The position numbers were made by a program, and so were the translations under genes. The notes under the pieces are model-generated. The model ran no database searches and was not told the DNA's origin. It saw only the letters and a program-made list of their open reading frames with translations. Source: a virus. From it: a DNA stretch of 26,056 nucleotides. Below are positions 17,798 through 25,310 of this stretch, one piece after another. The stretch is from the IMG/VR virus record IMGVR_UViG_3300046724_000350, positions 1-26,056 of that record. The stretch is one strand, 5' to 3'. How positions within the stretch are numbered: the first letter of the stretch is position 1; each line of letters opens with the position of its first letter.

Positions 17798-20700
17798 TCA
17801 TGAGGCGAACGGGGCTTCCGGCACGCACGCCAGCGCGACGTCGAACCGGAACCCCGAGATCGTCCAGGTGAACCCGAACGCCAGCTGGTTGATGTCCGCC
17901 GACGTCAGGTCGGCGGGGCCGTTGACCACCCGCAGGTAGTCACCGGGGATCATCGCCACCACCTGCGCGTACAGCTCGGCCGCCGCGCTGCGGCTCAGCT
18001 GGAAGTTCACCGCCGGGTACCGGTCATCGTCGACGGTGCCCAGCTCCAGGATCCTCGCCGCCACGCCCGCCAGCTGGCTGTCAGCGTAGGCGTTGACGGT
18101 CAGCGGGAACGGGTACTGGCCTGCGCCGTCCGGCGGCGCAAGGTAGGACAGCGCCCCGGCAGACTGCCGCACGGTCACGCTCGACCCGTTGACCCGGCTC
18201 ACGGTGACGATGTTGCGGGTCAGCAGGTCATCCTCGGTCGGCAGGAACGGCGCGGACAGCTGCGCGAGCGAGTAGTCGGCGATCACCTTCGGGTGCTGGG
18301 CGGTCATGCTGGCCAGGGTGCGGTACGCCAGCCCGAACACGCTCGCCGGCTCGTACAGCAGGCCGCCGTCGAGGTCGGGGATCTGCTGCAGGACGTTGAT
18401 CAGCTTGTCATCGGGCTGCGGGCCCATCGCCGGGGTGGCATCGACGTTGCCCGGGATTGCGTACTGGACGCCCTCCTCGCTGCACAGGCGGATGAACCGG
18501 CGCCCGGCCCGCTCCTGGGCCCAGCCGGAGACCGGGCCGAGGCCATTGACGTTGCTGCCGGCCAGGCTGCTGAGCGCCTCGGAGGAGTACTGGACCAGGA
18601 GGTGCCCGAATGACGTGCTGGTCAGCGCGCCGCCGGGGTTGACGTCGACCTCGGGGACGCCGCCGATGCCCCCGGACGCTGACGCGGTCCCGCCCGTCGC
18701 GGTCTGGCTCGACGGGTTGTTGGCGGGCATCACCCGCAGCACGTAGCCGACCGTCGCGCCGGGGACGAGCTCCATGGACACCATGAAGGGGACGCCGTTG
18801 ACCCCGGTGATCCCGGCCGAGGTGAACAGCAGGCCGCCGCCGGCGTTCTTCCCGGTGAGGGTCAGCGTCCCCGATGACGCGGTGGTGTAGGTGAGGATGA
18901 CCGTGGCCACGACGCCGCCGGTCAGGTACTGGCACACGACCGCGTTGTTCGTGTCGCCGCCGGCCGGGACGTGCAGCAGGAACCGGGTGAAGTTCCCCGC
19001 CGGGGCGGCCAGCGGCGTCCAGGACAGCTTCACCTTCCCGGCGCCGCCGTTGCCGCCGCCGTGCGCGGCCTGGCTGCCGGCGTTCATGCCGCCGGACCCG
19101 CCGCCGGCGCCGGGCACCGCGCCCGCGGTGCCGCCCTGGTCGGCCGCTCCGCCGTTGCCGCCCTTGCCGCCCGCGCCGCCGCCGGTGACCGCCGCTCCCC
19201 CCGCCGCGCCGGTGTTGCTCGCGCCGCCGCCAGTGCCGTTGTTCCCGGCCGCGGCCGTGCCGCCGGACGACCCGCCGCCGGACCCCCCGTAGAACAGGCC
19301 GGAGTTCTTCCCGCCGTTGCCGCCGTTGTGATGGGTGGCGTTGGCGCTCCCGGTGCCGCCCTTCCCGGACCGGGTACCGGTGAACAGGCCTCCGCCGCCG
19401 CCGTGGGCGGTCACCGTCACCGCGTCGCCGGGGAAGGATGACGTGCCGCCGTTAGCGCCCTGCCGCTGCCGCAGGCCGGTGGCGATGGTGGCCAGCGGCC
19501 CGCCCGCCCCGCCCGCGCCGACCGTCACCGTGTACGCGGTCCCCGCGGTGACCGCCACCGCGGTTTCCTTCGCGTACTCGCCGCCGCCGCCCGCCGCGTC
19601 CATGTTGTTATTGGCCTGGTAGCCGTTCGTCCCGCCGCCGCCGCCGGCCCAGCACTCCGCCGCCGTCAGCGACGTCAGCCCGTCCCGCGGAACGAACGAG
19701 TGCGTCCCGGGGCTGGTGAACGTCGCCGAGCCGGGGTCGCCGAACGGGCCGGTCAGGCAGGTGATCACGGCCCCGTTCAGCGCCGGCAGCGGGTCCGACC
19801 CGCCGAAGCTGGCATCAGAGGCCAGCGTCGGCGTCCCGGTGAACGTCGCCGGCGACCCGGCGCCGGTCACCTCGGCCAGCGTCGCCGACGTGGACCCGTC
19901 CTCCATCGGCCAGTACGCCACCGGGTACAGCGGGTCGGACGGGTCCTTCTGCAGGTACCAGCGGGACAGCGCCGACCCCAGGTTCCCGGCCTGGTTCAGG
20001 CGGCGGCTGATCCCCGACGCGGTGATGTCGCACCACACGTCGTTCCCGCTGGTGTCCCGGGACTTCGGCCAGGAGGAGACCTCGCCGGAGAACGCGTACG
20101 CCAGCCCGGCGTCGGTGGAGTTCCACGACGCGGGCACGAGCACCCGGATCTGGGTGTTGCGGGTGATGTACGGGTAGAACGGGCTGGCCGTGTTCTTGCC
20201 GGTGAACGTGCCGCCGCGGTTGTTCAGCTGCAGCGTGCACTTCGCGGTGACCAGCTTGGACGACTCATCGGGCTGCCCGAACGTAATGCCGACGTTCACT
20301 GACCCGTCGCGCTGGTAGACGTAGCTTGTGATGTCGGTCCAGGTGCCGTTCAGCAGCAGGTCAACCTCCAGCTCCAGCGGCCCGGACCGCGGCCACGGGG
20401 TGCCGGTGAACTGCCCGTACAGTGAGCTGTAGGCGTCGGCGTAAAGGTCGGTGTACTCGCTCATGAGCGCGGTGGCGGCCATCGTCGCCGTGGAGCTCGG
20501 GGCCAGGTCGATTTCCAGCAGCGCGGGGAAGTCGCCGGCGTCCTCGTAGGCGCAGCTGAAGAACGGGCCGCCGCCGCCCGACGTGGTGGCCAGCACCGTC
20601 GGCCCGGGCGTGAGCCAGGTGGGGGCGGCGGAGGCGTTGACGGAGAACGCGATGACGTAGCCGTTCGCCGCCGAGGGCAGCGCCGGGACGGACAGCTGGA

Positions 20701-21085
20701 AGGACGCCGCGGCGACCGTGTCCGCCGCGGCGGTGAACTGGACCGGGACGAACAGCGTCCCCGGGCCGGCCACCCCGATGAAGTTGATCACCGCGCCGGA
20801 GGAGATCGTCACCGTCAGCGTGTCCGAGGTGGTCAGCGGCGTGGTCACCCATGCCTTGTAGATCCATGCGGGCTGGCCGGTGGTGGTGGCCTGATGGCCG
20901 GCCAGGGTGTACGCGTTGCCCTTGGAGTCCGCCACGGAGCTGATCGCCGGCGTGTCGGACGATACCGAGATCCCGATCACCAGCGGCGTCCCGGCGGCCA
21001 CCGCGGACGCGAAGGTTCCCGCCGTCGAGGTGACCGACCCGGCGGAGTTCTTGCTGACGACGACGGCCGGGACGGTGAACGGCAT
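17798..21085 (-). CDS. Minor tail protein with inserted glycine-rich domain
   Basis: A 1095-residue virion protein. An N-terminal beta-sandwich (about 1-110, ISSVADSKGNAYTLAGHQ) is followed by a tail-hub type part (about 225-380, ELEVDLLLNGTWTDITSYVY, FSGEVSSWPKSRD). A LamG-like domain begins near PVAYWPMEDGSTSATLAE. At about residues 460-690 it is interrupted by a glycine-rich domain whose start, TSLTAAECWAGGGGG, then GGGGEYAKETAVAVT and AYTVTVGAGGAGG, is that of phage adhesin Gly-rich domains. LamG-type and tail-hub sequence resumes at NFTRFLLHVPAGG and runs to the end. It probably sits at the tail tip and takes part in host binding. Overlaps the next gene's stop by one base. Confidence 0.82.
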   Translation of the reverse strand: MPFTVPAVVVSKNSAGSVTSTAGTFASAVAAGTPLVIGISVSSDTPAISSVADSKGNAYTLAGHQATTTGQPAWIYKAWVTTPLTTSDTLTVTISSGAVINFIGVAGPGTLFVPVQFTAAADTVAAASFQLSVPALPSAANGYVIAFSVNASAAPTWLTPGPTVLATTSGGGGPFFSCAYEDAGDFPALLEIDLAPSSTATMAATALMSEYTDLYADAYSSLYGQFTGTPWPRSGPLELEVDLLLNGTWTDITSYVYQRDGSVNVGITFGQPDESSKLVTAKCTLQLNNRGGTFTGKNTASPFYPYITRNTQIRVLVPASWNSTDAGLAYAFSGEVSSWPKSRDTSGNDVWCDITASGISRRLNQAGNLGSALSRWYLQKDPSDPLYPVAYWPMEDGSTSATLAEVTGAGSPATFTGTPTLASDASFGGSDPLPALNGAVITCLTGPFGDPGSATFTSPGTHSFVPRDGLTSLTAAECWAGGGGGTNGYQANNNMDAAGGGGEYAKETAVAVTAGTAYTVTVGAGGAGGPLATIATGLRQRQGANGGTSSFPGDAVTVTAHGGGGGLFTGTRSGKGGTGSANATHHNGGNGGKNSGLFYGGSGGGSSGGTAAAGNNGTGGGASNTGAAGGAAVTGGGAGGKGGNGGAADQGGTAGAVPGAGGGSGGMNAGSQAAHGGGNGGAGKVKLSWTPLAAPAGNFTRFLLHVPAGGDTNNAVVCQYLTGGVVATVILTYTTASSGTLTLTGKNAGGGLLFTSAGITGVNGVPFMVSMELVPGATVGYVLRVMPANNPSSQTATGGTASASGGIGGVPEVDVNPGGALTSTSFGHLLVQYSSEALSSLAGSNVNGLGPVSGWAQERAGRRFIRLCSEEGVQYAIPGNVDATPAMGPQPDDKLINVLQQIPDLDGGLLYEPASVFGLAYRTLASMTAQHPKVIADYSLAQLSAPFLPTEDDLLTRNIVTVSRVNGSSVTVRQSAGALSYLAPPDGAGQYPFPLTVNAYADSQLAGVAARILELGTVDDDRYPAVNFQLSRSAAAELYAQVVAMIPGDYLRVVNGPADLTSADINQLAFGFTWTISGFRFDVALACVPEAPFAS

Positions 21086-21840
21086 CAGGGGCCGATTCGC
21101 TCGAAGTAGCTGCCGTCACAGTGCGCCGTGGGCGCGCCGGTGGTCGACGCCCACTGGAGCATCAGCTGCAGCGTCGCGGACGCCGTCGTGTTGTAGCCGG
21201 TGCCGCCGTTGTTGCCCGCCAGCGCCTGCTGCTGGGTGCCGCCGTGCGCCTGGATCGACCCGGCCAGGTTGACGTTCGCCGTCCCGCCCGCCCCGGTGGT
21301 CACCACCTGCACGATGATCTCGATCATCCAGTCGAACGTCAGCGACAGCGTGATGACCGTCGCCAGCATCAGCGACGACGCCCGGTTGGCGGTGGTCAGG
21401 CCGTTCACGCTGAACGTGAGGTTCTGCGCCGTGCTCCCCTGGACGCCGCCGCCCCATGCCTTGATCTTGTAGATGGTGCCGACGGCCGCGTCATTGCCGG
21501 GGACCACCCATCCGTGGCTGGCCTGCGCGCCGCCCGCCGCCGCGGTGACCACCGTGAACACCTGGCCGTCGGAGGCCGTGTACGGCAGCGACCCGGACAT
21601 GCCCGTGTCGGACTTGGCCTGCGGCTGGCCGTTGCTGCTGGAGTACAGCACCGACTTGCCGCTGGCCGGGGTCGACGGCGTCGCGGTGTCGAGCAGCACG
21701 CCCGCGCCGAACTCGGAAATCGTGTCCGCCACACCGGTTGACAGCGCCGTGATCGCGTCCACGATCAGGTTGTGATCGCTGGTGTGCGCGGCGGTGCCCG
21801 GCGTCTTGGTGTCCGCCGGCACTGTAACCGTGACGCCCAT
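21085..21840 (-). CDS. Tail appendage or receptor-binding type protein
   Basis: A 251-residue protein. The N-terminus has the motif GTAAHTSDHNLIVDAITAL, typical of actinophage minor tail and fibre proteins, which probably attaches to the tail. A middle stalk is Ser/Thr/Gly rich. The C-terminal 130 residues (GTIYKIKAWGGGVQGSTAQ, NLTFSVNGLTTANRASSLML, ASATLQLMLQWASTTGA) look like a beta-jelly-roll head. It lies between tape measure and minor tail genes, as expected for a tip or fibre component. AGGAGGGC, which includes the tape-measure stop, is its ribosome site. Receptor binding is inferred. Confidence 0.7.
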   Translation of the reverse strand: MGVTVTVPADTKTPGTAAHTSDHNLIVDAITALSTGVADTISEFGAGVLLDTATPSTPASGKSVLYSSSNGQPQAKSDTGMSGSLPYTASDGQVFTVVTAAAGGAQASHGWVVPGNDAAVGTIYKIKAWGGGVQGSTAQNLTFSVNGLTTANRASSLMLATVITLSLTFDWMIEIIVQVVTTGAGGTANVNLAGSIQAHGGTQQQALAGNNGGTGYNTTASATLQLMLQWASTTGAPTAHCDGSYFERIGP

Positions 21841-21850
21841 CGTTGCCCTC

Positions 21851-23869
21851 CTAGTTCCCGAACGCCGCTTGGACGCTGCCGGGGTTGCCGCGGCCGCCGT
21901 TCACCCGCACGTACTGCTTGATCCACCACGCCATGAACCGGTCGAAGTCCGCCTGCCCGCTGCTGGCGATCACCAGCTCGATCACCTGCGGGCCGCCGCC
22001 GGCGGACAGCATCCGCTGGGTGTCGGGGTTGGAGTGGACCATCGCGCCGGGCGGCAGCGTCACCAGCTCCGCGCCGTGCTCCCCGACGAGGGTGAGGTTG
22101 GAGCGCATCCCGCCGGCGGCCGCAGCGCCGATGATGCCGCCGTGCGCGACCTTGCCGCCGGGGACGGTGCCGTGGCCGCCGAGCTGCTGGGTGACGACGT
22201 AGGTGGTGGCGACGGTGCCGTTGATGGCGTTCAGCTCGGCGCGGGCGCGGGCGATGGCCAGCTCCAGCTGCCCGATGTTGGCCTCGATCGCGGCGCGGCG
22301 GGTGGCGGTCAGGTGCGGGTCGGCCAGCTGCCGCTTCGCCGCGTTCAGCTTGTTAGTCAGGTCGGTGATGTTGCCCTCGATCGCCACCACCTTCGGCATG
22401 TTGGCCAGGTCGGTCTTCCAGCCCTCGATCTTGGCGTGGGCGGCATTGAACACGTTGTCGACGCCCTTGCTGAACTTGTCGAAGTTGGTCAGGGCGGTCT
22501 GGACGCTGTCGGCCATGTGGGTGCCCATGACGAAGTCGATGGCCTGGGCGATGGCCTTGGCTCCGACGAGGATGAAGTGGACCATGTCCAGGAAGCCGGC
22601 CGCGACGACGTGGTACTCGTTCAGCATCAGCTCCGCCCACGTCAGCACCGCCCGGCCGACGACGGAGAAGACCTCGGTCACGATGTTGCGGAACGTCTGG
22701 CTGGTCTGCCACAGGTGCACGATCCCCCCGACGACCAGCGCGATAGCGGGGATGATCAGGGTCAGGCCGCCGGACGCCAGCGCCACCGCCGCGCCGACGG
22801 CGATCAGCGCCGGGATCAGCAGGTGGTTCGCGTTCAGCCAGTTGAGCACCGACGCGACCACCTTGGTCACCAGCACCACCACCGGGATCAGCCCCGACGC
22901 CATGTCGACGATCGCCGGGAGCAGCTGGTTCAGCACCTGGACGGCGGCGGGCCCGGCCTGCATGAACATCTGCATGAACACGACCAGCAGCCGGGTCAGC
23001 TGCAGGCCCAGCATCGGGGCGACCTGGCTGGCCAGGGTGGTCATCTGGGCGATGAACGAGGCGAAGAACGGGGAGGCGAACAGCTTCTCCATCGGGGCCA
23101 GGACCGCCATGATGACCTTCGCCCCGGCCGGGATCAGCTTCTCCAGCGCCGGCATCAGCGCCGACAGTATCCCGACGCCCATCTGCGCCACGGCGGTCAC
23201 CACCGGGGTCATCTCGTCCTGCAGCCCGTTCCACGCGTTGCCCAGCTGCTCGACCTGGTCCATCAGCCCCTTCTGCTGGGTGGTCAGCCCGGCCGTCGCC
23301 GCCGCCTCGGCCTTCAGGGCCGCCGCCCGCTGGGACTTGGTGGCGGCGGCGGCGTAGGCCAGCTGGGCCTTGGTCAGCGCGTCGTTGGCTGTCTTGACCT
23401 TCGTCAGGATCGGGATCGCCACCGCCCCGAATGCCCCGGCGGCCAGCCCCGCGGCGGCGAACGGCCCGGCCAGCCCCAGGCCCAGCGCGCCGCCGGCGAC
23501 CCCTCCCAGGCCGCCGAGGACCTTGCCCATCCGGGACAGCGCACCGGACAGGCCGGAGCCGCCCACCTTCGCCTGCGCGGTGACCGCCTTCTCGCCGAGC
23601 TTGTCCAGGCCCAGGCCGACGGCCGCGATGTCGACCTCGGCGCGGGCCGCGCCCTCCAGGCCGATCCGCGGGGAGGACACCTTCCGGCCCAGCGCGGCGA
23701 GCTTCAGCGCCATCCGCTCGACGGCGACCTCGCCCTCCTTGTCCCCGGCGACGTTCACCCGGGCCGTCTCGATCATCCGGCCCATGTCCGTCAGCTTGCG
23801 CTTCAGTGAATCGAGGTCGAGCTTGGAGTTATCCTGCGACCCGACGACGATGGAGACCTTATTGTCCAC
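21851..23869 (-). CDS. Tail tape-measure protein
   Basis: A 672-residue protein. It begins with charged coiled-coil sequence (LDLDSLKRKLTDMGRMIETA). A first Gly/Ala-rich hydrophobic segment lies at about 120-155 (GGALGLGLAGPFAAAGLAAG) and a second at about 355-395 (LIPALIAVGAAVALASGGLT). The C-terminus has NLTLVGEHGAELVTLPPGAM, the usual end of actinophage tape measures. The protein sets tail length by spanning the tube. At about 0.15 nm per residue, the rule known for other siphoviruses, the tail would be near 100 nm. GTG 23869 has GGAGGGAGG nine bases before it and overlaps the frameshifted chaperone's end. Confidence 0.9.
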   Translation of the reverse strand: MDNKVSIVVGSQDNSKLDLDSLKRKLTDMGRMIETARVNVAGDKEGEVAVERMALKLAALGRKVSSPRIGLEGAARAEVDIAAVGLGLDKLGEKAVTAQAKVGGSGLSGALSRMGKVLGGLGGVAGGALGLGLAGPFAAAGLAAGAFGAVAIPILTKVKTANDALTKAQLAYAAAATKSQRAAALKAEAAATAGLTTQQKGLMDQVEQLGNAWNGLQDEMTPVVTAVAQMGVGILSALMPALEKLIPAGAKVIMAVLAPMEKLFASPFFASFIAQMTTLASQVAPMLGLQLTRLLVVFMQMFMQAGPAAVQVLNQLLPAIVDMASGLIPVVVLVTKVVASVLNWLNANHLLIPALIAVGAAVALASGGLTLIIPAIALVVGGIVHLWQTSQTFRNIVTEVFSVVGRAVLTWAELMLNEYHVVAAGFLDMVHFILVGAKAIAQAIDFVMGTHMADSVQTALTNFDKFSKGVDNVFNAAHAKIEGWKTDLANMPKVVAIEGNITDLTNKLNAAKRQLADPHLTATRRAAIEANIGQLELAIARARAELNAINGTVATTYVVTQQLGGHGTVPGGKVAHGGIIGAAAAGGMRSNLTLVGEHGAELVTLPPGAMVHSNPDTQRMLSAGGGPQVIELVIASSGQADFDRFMAWWIKQYVRVNGGRGNPGSVQAAFGN

Positions 23870-24436
23870 CCGGCTCAGCCTCCCTCCGTGCTAGCGCCTC
23901 GATCTTCAGCAGCCGCAGCACCCCGGCGCCCTCCGCGTACACCTCGCTCGGCAGCTTGTGCCAGCGGTCGCACAGGCCCAGGATTGTTTCCGCCTCGGTC
24001 AGCTCAGCTGGCTTGACGACAGGGTTTCCACCGGGATCAATGCCGCCATGTCCGGTCCCGTCTCCGAAGTCCCGCCAGGCGGCGACGTCAGCGGCAAAGG
24101 GATATCGACCGACGCGACAGCGTCCATCCACGCCATGACCAGGCCCATCATGAAGTCAAAGTCCTGGTCGGCCATCCCCATCAGGTCAGGCGGTACCGGG
24201 GTGCCGTCGTCCTCCTCCAGGTTCCAGCCGACTAGCCGCTCGGCGAAGCCGGCGAACAGCTCCTCCGCCAGGCCCACCTTGACCGCCACGTCGGCGTCGT
24301 CGTCCTGGAGCTGCCCGGCGAGGCTGGTCAGCTCGAACAGCTTCTTGACCGGCAGGCCCTTGGCCTCCACCTCAAGGCCGTGGAACTCGTGGCCCTGCGG
24401 CCATTTCAGGACGTAGACCTTCCGCTTGTAGCCCAT
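23859..24436 (-). CDS. Tail assembly chaperone, long form made by -1 frameshift
   Basis: The first 114 codons are those of the short form. At CCCTTTG the ribosome would slip back one base and continue in the -1 frame, adding 78 residues (AADVAAWRDFGDGTGHGG onward, ending ARREAEPGGQ). The fusion is 192 residues. This matches the lambda G/GT arrangement, where the minor fused product bridges tape measure and tube subunits. The extra part contains LTEAETILGLCDRWHKLPSE, typical of the T half. Its stop overlaps the tape-measure start. No independent ribosome site precedes the second frame, which supports a fusion. Confidence 0.82.
23999..24436 (-). CDS. Tail assembly chaperone, short form
   Basis: A 145-residue protein starting MGYKRKVYVLKWPQGHEFHG. 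A strand pair is followed by acidic helices (LTSLAGQLQDDDADVAVKVG, LAEELFAGFAERLVGW) and a DFMMGLVMAWMDAVASVD helix. This is the fold type of lambda-G-like chaperones, which keep the tape measure unpolymerised during tail assembly. ATG 24436 starts one base after the tail-tube-B stop, so translation is coupled. The upstream longer reading lies within that gene and is rejected. Codons past the slip site give a different, less ordered tail. Confidence 0.82.
   Translation of the reverse strand: MGYKRKVYVLKWPQGHEFHGLEVEAKGLPVKKLFELTSLAGQLQDDDADVAVKVGLAEELFAGFAERLVGWNLEEDDGTPVPPDLMGMADQDFDFMMGLVMAWMDAVASVDIPLPLTSPPGGTSETGPDMAALIPVETLSSSQLS
24069..24101 (-). promoter_or_regulatory. Programmed -1 frameshift signal
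   Basis: On the mRNA strand, C CCT TTG (24101-24095) is a perfect X XXY YYZ slippery heptamer in the frame of the short chaperone. After an eight-base spacer a hairpin can form (24086-24069): GTC, one bulged G, CCGC, a CTG loop, GCGG and GAC, seven pairs in all. Confidence 0.82.
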
Positions 24437-24437
24437 G

Positions 24438-24845
24438 TCAGGACCACAGGGGAACTGTGCCGTCGGCCAGGACGCCGGGGACCTGCGCGGTGAGCTCACC
24501 GGTCTGCGGGCGGGTCAGCTGGTAGTCGGTGTAGAGCACCTCGGGGGCCAGTGTCTTGCCGTTCGTCACCATCGTGGTCGTCCGGGCCACGCTTGTGGAC
24601 GGCACCGTCTTGAACACGTCGTGGGACGCGCCCGCGGCCGGGTTGAACACGAAGTTCAAGGTCACGGAGAAGTCGGCGAGGAGCAGCAGCCGCTCGATCG
24701 CGCTCTTGTTGATGCCGGTGACGTCCTGCACCCCGCGGGGAGTGGCGAACTGCAGGTTGGTGAAGTCGTTGACGTTCGCCTGCGGCGTGCCGCCGCTGTC
24801 ATCGACGCTCAGCGTTGTCCACGCCAGGCCGGTTACCTTGGCCAT
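24438..24845 (-). CDS. Tail-tube-like protein B
   Basis: A 135-residue protein. It starts MAKVTGLAWTTLSVDDSGG. The middle has DVTGINKSAIERLLLLADF followed by VTLNFVFNPAAGASHDVF. The end, LTRPQTGELTAQVPGVLADG, is a strand pair usual in phage tail-tube proteins. The DVTxINKSAxERL block also occurs in the partial gene at the right edge, so the two are related. It lies immediately before the chaperone genes, the classical place of the major tail protein. AGAAAGGGG serves the ATG. Confidence 0.75.
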   Translation of the reverse strand: MAKVTGLAWTTLSVDDSGGTPQANVNDFTNLQFATPRGVQDVTGINKSAIERLLLLADFSVTLNFVFNPAAGASHDVFKTVPSTSVARTTTMVTNGKTLAPEVLYTDYQLTRPQTGELTAQVPGVLADGTVPLWS

Positions 24846-24848
24846 GGT

Positions 24849-25310
24849 TCAGCCCCTTTCTATGACCGTCGCTATGCGGTCCTGGTGATTGGCGAAGCTG
24901 TCCTGCCAGTCCGCCGGGTTCAGCTCGCGGCGCTCGGCGCGCGGGTTGCCGCGCCAGTCGCCGCCCCGCTCGAAGAACCGCTGCGGCCGGCCGACCAGCG
25001 TGCGGTGGGTACTGGCGGCGAAGCACGGCTGCCCGGCCTCGAACACCAGCCACGACTCACCCTCGGCCACGTCCACCAGGGTGTGCCTCCGGCCGGAATG
25101 CGTCGCCGCGTGCAGCAGCTGCGGGGCCAGGCCCTCCACGCGGACCCGCCACCCGTTCAGCCAGTTCGGGCATTCCACCTCGGCGCAGGTGGCGGCGCGG
25201 AAGTGCGTGGCCAGCGGCTGCGCGACCTGGTACGTCTTCATGTCGTGCGCGCCCAGCGCCGGGGCCGCGCGCATCAGCCCGTCAGCGCCCCGGATCAGCT
25301 CGCCGGCCAC
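24849..25310 (-). CDS. Unknown protein between the two tube-like genes
   Basis: A 153-residue protein. The N-terminus has DMKTYQVAQPLATHFRAATC, then AEVECPNWLNGWRVRVEGL, followed by strands ending in GESWLVFEAGQPCFAAS and a basic Arg/Pro end (RRELNPADWQDSFANHQDR). Cysteine-containing CAEVECPNW and the GW that follows look like a conserved core. I do not recognise the family. Its location within the tail-tube cluster suggests a tail-completion or tube-associated protein. GTG follows the upstream TAG directly. Confidence 0.68.
   Translation of the reverse strand: MAGELIRGADGLMRAAPALGAHDMKTYQVAQPLATHFRAATCAEVECPNWLNGWRVRVEGLAPQLLHAATHSGRRHTLVDVAEGESWLVFEAGQPCFAASTHRTLVGRPQRFFERGGDWRGNPRAERRELNPADWQDSFANHQDRIATVIERG

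Noticed and set aside
19040-19660. CRISPR-like or satellite DNA repeat
   Set aside because: The repeated GCCGCC-type sequence is explained by glycine codons of the minor tail protein; there are no regular spacers.
21782-23809. Long plus-strand open frame (675 codons)
   Set aside because: It lies antisense to the tape-measure gene; its protein is His/Gln/Asp/Arg-rich low-complexity sequence typical of a high-GC shadow frame, with no ribosome site.
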